From assembly GCA_044360075.1 (NCBI GenBank), contig JBIKLA010000006.1, positions 1-64,000 on the forward strand: DNA of 64,000 nucleotides, written 5' to 3'. Of this stretch, positions 24,776-33,376 are shown piece by piece. This stretch comes from OMII01 sp947467385. Its GTDB lineage: Bacteria > Bdellovibrionota_C > UBA2361 > OMII01. Position 1 is the stretch's first letter; each line of letters starts with the position of its first letter. The notes below the pieces were generated by a model. It saw only the letters and a program-made list of their open reading frames with translations, made no database searches and was not told the DNA's origin. The position numbers were made by a program, and so were the translations under genes.

Positions 24776-25723
24776 ATGCGAAATTCCAGGTTTTGCAGAG
24801 AGATTCTGATGGTTGCAGTATCGGGGCTATGTTTTGTCGTCGTAGTACCTCGCTCGGTCAGGGCGCAGACACAACCTGACCGGTCCTGCAGGCAAACTTG
24901 TTTGGGGCCGGCCGCAACGCCCACCCCGCTGGCAACCCCGAGCCCTACCCCGACCGTTCCGACGGTGTGCATTCCAGTAAATTGCCAATTTGGGCCCTGC
25001 CCATGCGTTTGGGTGACGGTGACTCCCAGTGCAACCCCCCAGGGCCCTATCGCGACCCCGACCGCCACGGCCACCCCGACCCCTACCGTAGTTCCTGGAA
25101 GCGGCAACGACTTTCCGGGTGACTGGTACAATTTGAATAATTCCTGCGGATCTGGCTTCGAGTGTGAGGCGGACGACGCGATCAACGATGCAGGTAGGTG
25201 CTTGAGGTCACGAATCGGAGCAGAAAAACCGGGGCACTGTGTTCCGGCAAGCCGCGCATTGGGCATAGTGGATTCGCGCCTGGTCCCTGACCTGCCAAGA
25301 GAGGTCGGCGCGCCGGTGACCTGCACCCTTGTATGCATCGGCCGAGAGGACCGCTCAGGTGGGTATCAGTGGGATTTCGACAAAACAAGCCCATCTGTGT
25401 GCTCGTACAACGGGCGGTTAGCTGCCGCTAAGACGTGTGCAACGCGAGGGGATCGAGGAAAGACTCAAGTTGGGCGGCTCATTTTCGCGTCCCCGTACCA
25501 GCACGGTGCGTGGCGGGAAAGGCCGATACCACCACCGACCAGCACATACCGCCCGAAGCGGTGTGTAAAGGCCGCGGGTCGCTGCCTCCTGCAGACTCTT
25601 CCGGCGGCATCTTGCGTCGTAGGGCGGTCTCTTAGTGTGGTGACTGGCTGCCGAAAAGTGACCTCATCGACTGCTACCTCATATTCATGCGCTGCAACAA
25701 CAGCTCCCTTTACGTGCCGGTGA
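24776..25723 (+). CDS. Hypothetical Cys-rich secreted protein with Thr/Pro linker
   Basis: 315 residues from ATG 24776 (AAGGGGG five bases upstream). Signal peptide with core EILMVAVSGLCFVVVV, cleavage after VRA. Two Thr/Pro-rich linkers (TPLATPSPTPTVP and TPTATATPTPTVVPG) flank a small Cys cluster, CIPVNCQFGPCPCVW. About 190 further residues carry many more Cys in patterns such as NNSCGSGFECEADDAIN, then a basic Ser/Thr/Cys-rich end. Linker style matches the proteins at 17250 and 18452. No family recognised; likely an extracellular disulfide-bonded protein. The C-terminal 60 residues look less ordered, so a late frameshift is possible. Confidence 0.7.
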   Translation: MRNSRFCREILMVAVSGLCFVVVVPRSVRAQTQPDRSCRQTCLGPAATPTPLATPSPTPTVPTVCIPVNCQFGPCPCVWVTVTPSATPQGPIATPTATATPTPTVVPGSGNDFPGDWYNLNNSCGSGFECEADDAINDAGRCLRSRIGAEKPGHCVPASRALGIVDSRLVPDLPREVGAPVTCTLVCIGREDRSGGYQWDFDKTSPSVCSYNGRLAAAKTCATRGDRGKTQVGRLIFASPYQHGAWRERPIPPPTSTYRPKRCVKAAGRCLLQTLPAASCVVGRSLSVVTGCRKVTSSTATSYSCAATTAPFTCR

Positions 25724-25804
25724 GGCGCCCCTTCCGAGTTGGGGCCGCAAAAGAAGCTTAAAGAAGGATGTCGCGCAAAGACCCAACGCGTACGCAGGTG
25801 ATCC

Positions 25805-26806
25805 CTAGTCGTTGGCAACCTTCTGTTCCGGAATCCGAACCCAGCGCGCCCGTGGCGCCTCAAGGGAGTCCTGAAGCGGCGTTGAGGGCACGTTAGCAAC
25901 ATCAAGCGAGATGGCAGCGAGGAGGAGCTGTACCCCAAGGATAATCGGGACTACCGAAAGCATGATCGTTCCGGCAGGTGTCGCGCGCTCAAGCTGCGCA
26001 GACACGTACCAGTGATACCCCCCGAAGATGAGGCCAAAGGAGAGCAGCGCCAGCCCCGAAAAGAGCTCCATCGAGCAGACGTTGAAGTCTCGCAGGACAT
26101 AATTGTAGCAAATACGCTTAACGAACCTGGTGAGGTGCTTCAGCGGGAAATCCGTAAGCGTCTTGACGATGCTCAGGTTGCTCTTCTCGCTGCCGTAGAT
26201 CGCCTTCATCGGCACCTCGCGCGCGACTGCGCGAACGGTATTGAGACGAAACAGCATATCGCTCTCAAAGAAGTAGCGCCGATCAATCTTATCAAGGGGC
26301 AGCACCGAGAGGGCTCCAGCGTGAATAGCCGTATACCCGTTAGTGGGGTCCATGAGGTTCCAGTAGCCTGAGGAGACCTTAGTCATGAACGAGAGGCCGG
26401 TGTTCCCGATCTTGCGCAGAATTGGCATCCCTTCGAGATTTTCAAGAGAATAAAAGCGGTTTCCCTTTGTGTAGTCCGCTTGGCCGCGCTCGATGGGGCG
26501 GATGAGGCTTGCAATTGCCGCGGGGTCCATCTGCCCATCGCCGTCGAGCTTTACCACTATGTCAGCGCCATCGAGGAGCGCGCGACGGTATCCAGCTATC
26601 GTTGCGCCGCCAACCCCCTCGTTGTGGGCATTAAAGATCACTTCTACGCGGGCGTCAGTGCAGCACTCAGCCACGAACCGCCCCGACTCAAGCGGGCAGC
26701 GATCGTCCACAACGTATATTCGCTTCACTGATGGCCCAATGCGGGAAATAACGGAAAGGATGTGCTCCTTTACCTTGTAGCTCGGAATGACGACCGCCAC
26801 ATCCAT
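25805..26806 (-). CDS. Family 2 glycosyltransferase with C-terminal membrane segments
   Basis: 333 residues from ATG 26806; an in-frame upstream extension lacks family sequence, so this start is preferred. GT2 features: VAVVIPSYKVKEHI, IYVVDDRCPLES, HNEGVGGATIAGYRRAL and the metal-binding D88-G-D90 in KLDGDGQMDP. Two hydrophobic helices follow near 258-280 (ELFSGLALLSFGLIFGGY) and 295-315 (GTIMLSVVPIILGVQLLLAA). This is the layout of dolichyl/undecaprenyl-phosphate sugar transferases: sugar moved from a nucleotide donor to a lipid carrier on the cytoplasmic face. It is divergent from the MBOAT/SGNH/glycosyltransferase operon and may supply its multispanning transferase at 29789 with lipid-linked sugar (inference). 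Confidence 0.92.
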   Translation of the reverse strand: MDVAVVIPSYKVKEHILSVISRIGPSVKRIYVVDDRCPLESGRFVAECCTDARVEVIFNAHNEGVGGATIAGYRRALLDGADIVVKLDGDGQMDPAAIASLIRPIERGQADYTKGNRFYSLENLEGMPILRKIGNTGLSFMTKVSSGYWNLMDPTNGYTAIHAGALSVLPLDKIDRRYFFESDMLFRLNTVRAVAREVPMKAIYGSEKSNLSIVKTLTDFPLKHLTRFVKRICYNYVLRDFNVCSMELFSGLALLSFGLIFGGYHWYVSAQLERATPAGTIMLSVVPIILGVQLLLAAISLDVANVPSTPLQDSLEAPRARWVRIPEQKVAND

Positions 26807-27132
26807 ACAGGAACCTAGGATTAAAGGTGACCTAAGCGAAGAGCCCAAGGATACCAGAAGGTTGCGCGGTAAACAAACGAGGGCATTGTGCGGGGTAGAG
26901 GGGATAAGAGAGGGAGAGCAGTCGGGGTCCTTCCCACCACGGCGCCCGTCTCGTAGAATTAGGGCGTTGGTGAACCTCCTGGGCCTGCCGGAGGCCGTTT
27001 CCTTATCCAACCAAGTATCCGCCACATCTGGGCTTTTTCGGCACACCCTGCATTGACATCCCTTCCCGCTCGTTCAAAATCAAGGGGGCCGGGTCTCCAG
27101 CAGGGGGGCGGCAGTAAGGAGCGGCGCTTAAG
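26807..27132. other. Divergent intergenic region, GT2 and MBOAT genes
   Basis: 326 bases with no gene seen and no clear promoter hexamers. AAGGAG at 27116-27121 serves the GTG start at 27133. Confidence 0.4.
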
Positions 27133-28554
27133 GTGGTATTTAGCTCAAATCTATTTCTATTTGCCTTCCTGCCGGCGGCGATTATCGGCTACTACGCGGT
27201 CAAGCTTACCGCGCCGGGCCTGCGTAACGCCTTCCTTTTCGCCATCAGCTGCTTTTTCTACTTTTGGGGTAGTGGCCAGATAGCGTTGCTGTTTTTGGGC
27301 GCAGTCGCCGTTAATCATGTCTTGGCCGTGCGCATAAGCCATTCGAGGCCGCGCGTTGCCAAAGCCCTCTTCGTATTTGGCGTGTGCTTCAACCTTGCAT
27401 GGCTTCTCTACTTCAAGTACCTCAATTTCTTCTGGGACAATTTTAGGGCGCTAAGCTCATTTGCCGGGATTCAGCTGCCGGAAATAACTGCGATAGCCCT
27501 ACCGATCGGGATCTCTTTCTACACGTTTCAGTGCATCGCGTATCTTTCAGATGCCTACACTGGCCGCCAGAAACCTGCCCGTAGCATGCTCGACTACGGC
27601 ACATACTTGGCCTTTTTTCCTCACGTTGTGGCCGGACCGATCGTTCGCTATTCAGACATAGACGCCGAGATTCGCCATCGCGCGGAATCGCTGCAGCTCT
27701 TCGCTGAGGGGATTTGGCGATTTGCGCTTGGAATCGGAAAGAAGGTAGTGATCGCCAACTCTCTTGGCGCTGTGGCTGACGAGCTCTTTGGACTTCCTGC
27801 GGCGGAGCTCTCACTCGCACAGGCGTGGCTTGGCGCGGTCTGCTACACGTTTCAGATTTACTTCGACTTCTCAGGGTATTCGGACATGGCGATCGGGTTG
27901 GCGCGCATGTTTGGTTTCCATTTTCCAGAGAACTTCAACCAGCCGTACCGGAGCCACAGCGTAACCGAGTTTTGGCGCCGCTGGCACATGACGATGTCCA
28001 ACTGGTTTCGCGACTTCCTGTACATCCCGCTGGGTGGAAACAGGCTTGGGCCGCGGCGCACGTATTTCAACCTGTGGGCGGTCTTCCTGCTGTGTGGGCT
28101 GTGGCACGGCGCTGCCTGGACCTTCGTTGCGTGGGGTATGTGGCACGGCGCGCTGCTTGTCTCAGAGCGCTGGGCGAAGGAGCGCCACGGGTTTGAGCCG
28201 AAGGGCGTTGCCGGCAACCTTGTCACTTTCTTTCTTGTTGTTGTTGGCTGGGTATTCTTCCGCGCAGACACCCTTTCGCAGGCCTTTGACTTTCTTGGGC
28301 GGATGTTTCTTATTACGTCACCGAGCGTTCAGTCGCAGCTGTCGGCGTTACAGCAGCTGACCCCGGATGTGTGCGCAAGCATGGCGCTTGCAATCGTCTT
28401 TGCCTGGCTGCCGGTTGAGAAGCTGGGTCGAGTTCGGCTCCCTGCCCCGCTCACCTGTTGCGCGCAGGGCTGCGTCTCGCTGGCGCTTCTTCTGTATTCT
28501 GCAGCGGCTCTCTCTAAGTCGGGCTTCAACCCCTTCATCTACTTTAGGTTCTAG
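27133..28554 (+). CDS. MBOAT-family O-acyltransferase (AlgI/DltB type)
   Basis: 473 residues from a GTG start (MVFSSNLFLFAFLP is the normal AlgI-type beginning). About ten membrane segments. Family signatures: LAFFPHVVAGPIVRY, FDFSGYSDMAIGLARMFGF, FWRRWHMTMSNWFRDFLYIP and the catalytic His324 in LWHGAAWTF. AlgI-type proteins move acetyl groups across the inner membrane for O-acetylation of exported polysaccharide (known). Five bases separate it from the SGNH partner gene, and the operon continues into a multispanning transferase, so the substrate is probably a cell-surface glycan. The glycan itself is not identifiable. Confidence 0.95.
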   Translation: MVFSSNLFLFAFLPAAIIGYYAVKLTAPGLRNAFLFAISCFFYFWGSGQIALLFLGAVAVNHVLAVRISHSRPRVAKALFVFGVCFNLAWLLYFKYLNFFWDNFRALSSFAGIQLPEITAIALPIGISFYTFQCIAYLSDAYTGRQKPARSMLDYGTYLAFFPHVVAGPIVRYSDIDAEIRHRAESLQLFAEGIWRFALGIGKKVVIANSLGAVADELFGLPAAELSLAQAWLGAVCYTFQIYFDFSGYSDMAIGLARMFGFHFPENFNQPYRSHSVTEFWRRWHMTMSNWFRDFLYIPLGGNRLGPRRTYFNLWAVFLLCGLWHGAAWTFVAWGMWHGALLVSERWAKERHGFEPKGVAGNLVTFFLVVVGWVFFRADTLSQAFDFLGRMFLITSPSVQSQLSALQQLTPDVCASMALAIVFAWLPVEKLGRVRLPAPLTCCAQGCVSLALLLYSAAALSKSGFNPFIYFRF

Positions 28555-28559
28555 TCGCC

Positions 28560-29792
28560 ATGACAACGGGCACAAAAGCATCATTCGGGCTACGCATCAC
28601 GCAGGCGGTATTCGCCGCCCTCTTCATGGCGTTTCTGCTGGCGCCGACTGCCCAGGAGCACCTTCGGATCCTTTCATACCAGCCCGTAGTCGAGAACCGG
28701 CTTCGTGAGCCGAAGCCGAGCGGCGTCCTTGGCATCTTTGACTCAAGCAGTGGCTACGCCCACAAGTACGAGACGTACTACAACGATAGCTACGGTCTGC
28801 GCGACCTCTTTATCAAGCTCAAGAACCAGCTGGACCTTTGGCTCTTTCGGACCTCGGATGAGGTTCTTATAGGGGACGATGGCTGGATTTTTTACCGAAA
28901 GCTCTATGAGCGCGACATGGTCAAGCTTGAGCGCTCTCTTTCTCAGGTGCCCCGTGTCGTTGAGAGGCTCTTAGCCCTTAACTCGATGCTAAAGGCGCGT
29001 GGAGTGACCCTCGTCGTTGTGCCATGCCCAGCGAAGACTACATTATATCGAGAGCTCGTTCCCGCGGCTTATCCCGTGCCCTCAGACCAGACAGCTTTTC
29101 AGCAGTACCGGAAGCTGCTCCGTGCTCACCCCGAGCTCGCAACCGTCGATGTGCAGGGGATTCTTGAGAGCCTTAAGCCGCGCATGCGGGTGTACCATAA
29201 GACCGACTTTCACTGGACAGATCCTGCCGGTGCGGTGGTGTGGAAAGAGCTCCATAAGCTACTTGCCCAGCGTGCGGGACTCTCCGCCCCCTTGTACGAC
29301 CGCGTGACTATTGCAAAGAAGCACGGCAGCACCGGCGGAGAAGTAAACTCGCTAGCCGTCTTCTACCCACCAACCGAGACGGCGCTTAACCTAAAGGTGC
29401 CGCTCACGAAGCCTGACGGAACGATGGAGTACTCCAAGACCCCAAACCGATGGGACTATCTCGCGGCGGACCCCGGTCGGCCCGGGCTGCTCCCCCCCAC
29501 AGTGCTGCTCGGAGACTCATTCGCTGACGCTTTCTTGCGGGCTGGATTCGCGGGGGCATTTAGCAGGCTCTCAAAGTTTCCGCATCAGGACTTTGCCGGT
29601 GCACTGTCTTCGTTGCCGGATGGGCCTAGCTTCTTCATCCTCGAGCACATCGAGTCGGCGCTTCTTGGCATGACCCTCGATCAGTGGTGGCCGCCGCAGC
29701 TAAAAGAGATTGTTGTCTCTGTGCCAGCCGGCCCCTCCGAGCCGACGCAACGAGAGCAGGCGCAGTCCGGCCCTCAACGGAGGACGACATGA
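28560..29792 (+). CDS. AlgJ/AlgX-type SGNH O-acetyltransferase
   Basis: 410 residues. N-terminal membrane anchor or signal (TQAVFAALFMAFLLAPTA), then an SGNH-like domain. Catalytic elements visible: Asp216 and His218 in KTDFHWTDPAG, and the nucleophile Ser320 in LLGDSFADAF. The region GDDGWIFYRKLYERD is typical of AlgJ/AlgX. These periplasmic enzymes take acetyl from the MBOAT partner and place it on sugar hydroxyls (known). Its stop overlaps the next start by ATGA, showing translational coupling. The C-terminal 30 residues are a Pro/Gln/Arg-rich tail not needed for the fold. Confidence 0.92.
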   Translation: MTTGTKASFGLRITQAVFAALFMAFLLAPTAQEHLRILSYQPVVENRLREPKPSGVLGIFDSSSGYAHKYETYYNDSYGLRDLFIKLKNQLDLWLFRTSDEVLIGDDGWIFYRKLYERDMVKLERSLSQVPRVVERLLALNSMLKARGVTLVVVPCPAKTTLYRELVPAAYPVPSDQTAFQQYRKLLRAHPELATVDVQGILESLKPRMRVYHKTDFHWTDPAGAVVWKELHKLLAQRAGLSAPLYDRVTIAKKHGSTGGEVNSLAVFYPPTETALNLKVPLTKPDGTMEYSKTPNRWDYLAADPGRPGLLPPTVLLGDSFADAFLRAGFAGAFSRLSKFPHQDFAGALSSLPDGPSFFILEHIESALLGMTLDQWWPPQLKEIVVSVPAGPSEPTQREQAQSGPQRRTT

Positions 29793-31873
29793 TACACTCG
29801 GCGGCCACAAATAGGCTTCAGCGCGTCTCAGATGGATGTGGAGTTATACTTACGGTCGCCATGCTCGCCGCTGTTGCCCTGAACGTCTCACGCGACCTCA
29901 CCCCGTTTAGCTGGCCGAGCATCCTCCTGGGGACTTCGGTTCTGTTTGTCATTTCCGTTGCGATCTGGGCGCTATCGCGAATTCGGGCGCTTCCTGCGGC
30001 GCCTTTGGCCCTCGTACCGGCCTTTTTTGTCGGGACCGGAAACGTCTTTCCTTTTTTAGCCTGGGCTACTCTGATCACAGCGAGCGTTGTGCTCGGCAGG
30101 CTTGCGGTAGAGCGAATTGGCGTGCTGCGGCCGTTGCAAGAGGCGCTGTCTCCCCTCGGTGCCGCGCTTGTCGTGGGACTCTCCGCCAACAGCTTTGCGG
30201 TCTGGGGTGCCATGCACCTGCCGATTAACACCCCGCTCACGTACTGGAGCTTCTTTTTTGCCGAAATCCTATGTTGTGTTGTGCTGCGCAGTGGGCCGGT
30301 TCTCCCGAAGCTTTCTTGGAGTCCGGGCCGGTATGGGATCCTTGCGTATGCCCTCTTTGTCATTCCGTACGCCGTCGTTCCGTCTTATAACCATGACGAC
30401 CTTACGACCCACCTGTTCCTGCCGCACCAGACCGCAATGTCCGGCCGTTTCGAGTTTACGCCCCACGAAGCGGCGACCCTTAATGTCTGTATCATTCCCA
30501 TCGGCGCGTACACGGGCGCCTTCATCATGGGCGGCGAGAACGCCCTGCGCCTGGTGAATATCTCCATGTTTATTTTTGGTTTTCTGATACTCGAGAGTTT
30601 TGTTCGCAGGCGCTGGAATTCGGGTGTGGCGCTTACAGCAACGCTCTTGGGCGTGCTTTTCCCCATTACGTGCTGGACGATCGGCATCGTCTTTACCGAC
30701 TCTAGCCTCTTCTTCTTTTCATGCGCGTTCCTAATCGTCGCGTGGGAATTTATGGAGAGGCGGGACAGCTCCTGGCTTCCGGCGCTCGGGCTACTCGCAG
30801 GGCTTGGGTACCTCGCTAAGCAGCAGATAATATTTATCGTCATTCCGTTGTCGATGCTGTGCGGCTTGGTAGTACTGCGGCTCTTGTTTCAGGAGCCAGC
30901 AAGGACAATCCGATACCTTTTGTTTGCGTTCGCTCTGTTCGCGGCTGTGTTGGCGCCGCCGATGCTGCGCAACTATGTGCTTTCAGGGAATCCGATCTTC
31001 CCATTCTACAACGGGGTGTTCCGCTCACCGTATTGGCCTAGCATCGACCTTAAGGATAACCGTTGGAGCCAGCCGTTTGGACTTTCGACCCTCTGGGCGA
31101 TGTCGTTTAAGGGCCCTCAATTTGTCGAGAACATAAAGTACTCTTTTGGGTTTTCGCTCTTGGTGTTTTCTCCGCTCCTGCTGCTCCGCAGCACTATAGA
31201 CCTGCTTCGACGGCAGCGGACTGCTGCCCTGCTTGTGCTCGTGACGATCGGATACGGTTTTGTGTGCTTCTCAGTTACGGGGCTCTATCTGCGGTATCTC
31301 GTTGGGCTCATAGCGCCTGCCTCGATCGCTATCGCGCTTGTGGTGAGGGAAGTCGCGGCCAGCTCCGCGCTTCTAGCGCGGGTCCTCTACGGAGTTGTGG
31401 CTGTGGTGCTTGCGGCGAATTTTGCGACATTCCTCTCCATCCGAAACACGGCGCAGCCCTACCCTATCGTTGCGGCGCTGACCGGGTCGCTTGACGGCAG
31501 CTCGATGTATTACCACGCCAGGTTAAAGCTCCTCTTCAGTGAAGCCGCGGCGCGTCTCGGGCGAGACAGCACTGGGCTGGTCGTTGATTCGCCGGCTCTC
31601 TATCTTGCGGAGACCCGGGTCGTGTCGACCAATTGGTTTTATCCCACGCTCAACGGAAAGATCGGGGCCGCCAAAACGCCCGATGAGCTATTTCGGTTGC
31701 TGTTTCGGCAGGAGGGAATCGCTTACATCGTCATGCCACTGGCGATGAAGCCGACGGGGTTCGGCGATCCTGAGTTCCTAAAGCGGCTTATCCTATTGGA
31801 TAAGACCGCAGACTTTGGGCTTTTCGTTCCGGTCGAGGCGGTTGGCGAGACGCCGGGGACACCTGGCGCGTAA
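29789..31873 (+). CDS. Multispanning membrane glycosyltransferase-like protein (GT39/GT83 style)
   Basis: 694 residues from the ATG that overlaps the previous stop (ATGA). About 12 hydrophobic segments. The early loop contains PSYNHDDLTTHLFLPHQTAM, an acidic first-loop motif like that of C-type glycosyltransferases using polyprenyl-phosphate sugars (known for GT39/GT83 families). The C-terminal 100 residues form a soluble domain (ETRVVSTNWFYPTLNGKIG). Third gene of the acylation operon; with the GT2 enzyme at 25805 it could glycosylate a lipid, polymer or protein outside the membrane. Family assignment is by topology and loop motif rather than a full signature. Confidence 0.78.
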   Translation: MIHSAATNRLQRVSDGCGVILTVAMLAAVALNVSRDLTPFSWPSILLGTSVLFVISVAIWALSRIRALPAAPLALVPAFFVGTGNVFPFLAWATLITASVVLGRLAVERIGVLRPLQEALSPLGAALVVGLSANSFAVWGAMHLPINTPLTYWSFFFAEILCCVVLRSGPVLPKLSWSPGRYGILAYALFVIPYAVVPSYNHDDLTTHLFLPHQTAMSGRFEFTPHEAATLNVCIIPIGAYTGAFIMGGENALRLVNISMFIFGFLILESFVRRRWNSGVALTATLLGVLFPITCWTIGIVFTDSSLFFFSCAFLIVAWEFMERRDSSWLPALGLLAGLGYLAKQQIIFIVIPLSMLCGLVVLRLLFQEPARTIRYLLFAFALFAAVLAPPMLRNYVLSGNPIFPFYNGVFRSPYWPSIDLKDNRWSQPFGLSTLWAMSFKGPQFVENIKYSFGFSLLVFSPLLLLRSTIDLLRRQRTAALLVLVTIGYGFVCFSVTGLYLRYLVGLIAPASIAIALVVREVAASSALLARVLYGVVAVVLAANFATFLSIRNTAQPYPIVAALTGSLDGSSMYYHARLKLLFSEAAARLGRDSTGLVVDSPALYLAETRVVSTNWFYPTLNGKIGAAKTPDELFRLLFRQEGIAYIVMPLAMKPTGFGDPEFLKRLILLDKTADFGLFVPVEAVGETPGTPGA

Positions 31874-31909
31874 TCGCTCAAGCTATTTTGGGTCGATCGT
31901 CCGGGGCCA

Positions 31910-32587
31910 TTAAAAATCATCATCCAACAGCTCTATCCGCCACTGGTGGGGCATTCGAGCGGGCGTGTTCTCCCTGACGTACTTATCGGTTGCCTCGTCG
32001 AACGTGCAGATCGGCTTGCATCCGGGCTTGAGGGCCCGCGAGAGGTGAGAAAGGATATTGTCCCGAATCGCCGGCCAGCTCAGGCCGCACTCGCCGATCG
32101 TGGTGGCGGTCTTCTTCGTGGGAAAGGCGCGAATGTGATACGAGTCAAACGAGGCGCTAGCGAGAAAGCCGAGGGAGTCCCTGATGAGAAGGTCTGCCTT
32201 GCGGAAGTCGAAGCGCTCGTTGACCTGGTCCGCCGCGTCTATCCCAAAGGGGATAGCCCCGAGGGCCAGTAACAGCCGCGGCATCCATGGGTCGTGCGCG
32301 CCCCGATTGTTTTCGGTGTAGAGGCGAGAACCGCAGGCCACGTCAAGGATCTGCTTGCCCCTGAGATTCTCAAGGCTTGGCGTGTGCGAACGAAGGACGC
32401 TCAGGTGAGAGAATATGCGCGTTACCACGAAGTCACGGTCGGGCCCCGACAACTTCGGGGAATACTCCGCAATGAGTGGCTCTACAATCCGATAGTCGCT
32501 GGCGGGCCTGTTGCCAACCGGTAGCTCGGAGCTCGGGGTGTGGGGGCTAGGAAACGCAGTGTCCCGCCGAGGTGTATTCTGAAGCAT
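31910..32587 (-). CDS. SAM-dependent methyltransferase-like protein
   Basis: 225 residues; AGGAGAT lies eight bases upstream of the ATG. Motif I reads ILDVACGSRLY at about residue 80 (usual form LDVGCGxG), followed by an acidic strand GIDAADQ near 115, consistent with a class I Rossmann methyltransferase. The glycine pattern of motif I is altered (GSR instead of GxG), so SAM binding may be atypical. The N-terminal 30 residues are disordered Pro/Ser-rich. Target unknown. Convergent with the transferase operon, 36 bases apart. Confidence 0.7.
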   Translation of the reverse strand: MLQNTPRRDTAFPSPHTPSSELPVGNRPASDYRIVEPLIAEYSPKLSGPDRDFVVTRIFSHLSVLRSHTPSLENLRGKQILDVACGSRLYTENNRGAHDPWMPRLLLALGAIPFGIDAADQVNERFDFRKADLLIRDSLGFLASASFDSYHIRAFPTKKTATTIGECGLSWPAIRDNILSHLSRALKPGCKPICTFDEATDKYVRENTPARMPHQWRIELLDDDF

Positions 32588-32693
32588 CTGGGGATCTCCT
32601 TTCAGGGGCCCAAGATGCCATCGGTCCGGAGGCTAAGCTAGCGCCTGCAGAAAGGGCAAAAAGCGCCCCCAGTTGTGGGAATGAGCATTTGAA

Positions 32694-32729
32694 ATAAAAA
32701 AGGGGCGGCCCCTCAATGAGGCCACCCCT
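32694..32729 (-). terminator. Intrinsic terminator of the RRM gene
   Basis: On the minus strand, AGGGGTGGCC pairs with GGCCGCCCCT (one G-U pair) around a 9-base loop and is followed by TTTTTTATTTC. It ends transcription 37 bases after the RRM stop codon. Confidence 0.85.
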
Positions 32730-32766
32730 AAATATCGCGAGCTACAAAAGCTGCGATTGGTAGAGC

Positions 32767-33123
32767 TTAGTAGCGTCCACCGCCGGAGTACCCGCCGCGC
32801 GAGCCGCCCCTGCGATCACCACCACGTCCTCCTCCGCCGCCGCCGCCGAAGCCGCCGCCGCCACCTGAGCGAGGACGATCCTCACGAGGGCGAGCCTCGT
32901 TTACGTTGAGGGTCTTGCCGTCAAGGTTCTGGCCGTTGATAGCCTCGATTGCCTCGCGTGCCTCATCATCGTTATCGAGCTCTACGAAACCGAAACCGCG
33001 TGAGCGGCCGGTCTCGCGGTCAGTTGCGATCTTTACAGACCTAAGCGATGCGTACTGCGAGAAGAGAGCGCGGAGCGACTCCTCTGAGGATGCATAGGCG
33101 ATATTTCCAACAAAAAGCTTCAT
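32767..33123 (-). CDS. Glycine-rich RRM RNA-binding protein
   Basis: 118 residues. A single RNA-recognition motif with RNP2 LFVGNI (3-8) and RNP1 RGFGFVEL (about 41-48), then a 38-residue tail almost wholly Gly and Arg (GGRGGDRRGGSRGG). This is the layout of bacterial Rbp proteins, often cold- or stress-induced, that bind single-stranded RNA (known). AAGGGAA lies before the ATG. The leader upstream carries a hairpin, GCGAGG-N7-CCTCGC, at 33159-33177 that may influence expression. Monocistronic, with its own terminator. Confidence 0.95.
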   Translation of the reverse strand: MKLFVGNIAYASSEESLRALFSQYASLRSVKIATDRETGRSRGFGFVELDNDDEAREAIEAINGQNLDGKTLNVNEARPREDRPRSGGGGGFGGGGGGGRGGDRRGGSRGGYSGGGRY

Positions 33124-33376
33124 AAGTTCCCTTTAAAAAGAAGCGTAAACACAAAACAGCGAGGCATTTTACCTCGCCGGATCCTCATAACTTCTACGGG
33201 CAACGCGGGAACTGTATGTAAAATCGACAGGACCTGAATTCCAGATAGAGCGGAAGGCTCATCCCTAAGGTAGCCGCACGAAGCCCTTTAGTCAAAAGAA
33301 AATGCTTGCCGAGGGCGCCCTGGTGAGATAGCGAGAGGCTCAAGTCTCGGGTATTACAGGGATTTTCCTGAGATTT

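Noticed and set aside
24691..25338. Minus-strand frame opposite the Cys-rich protein
   Set aside because: Its Val/Gly repeats mirror the Thr/Pro linkers; no ribosome binding site or ordered domain.
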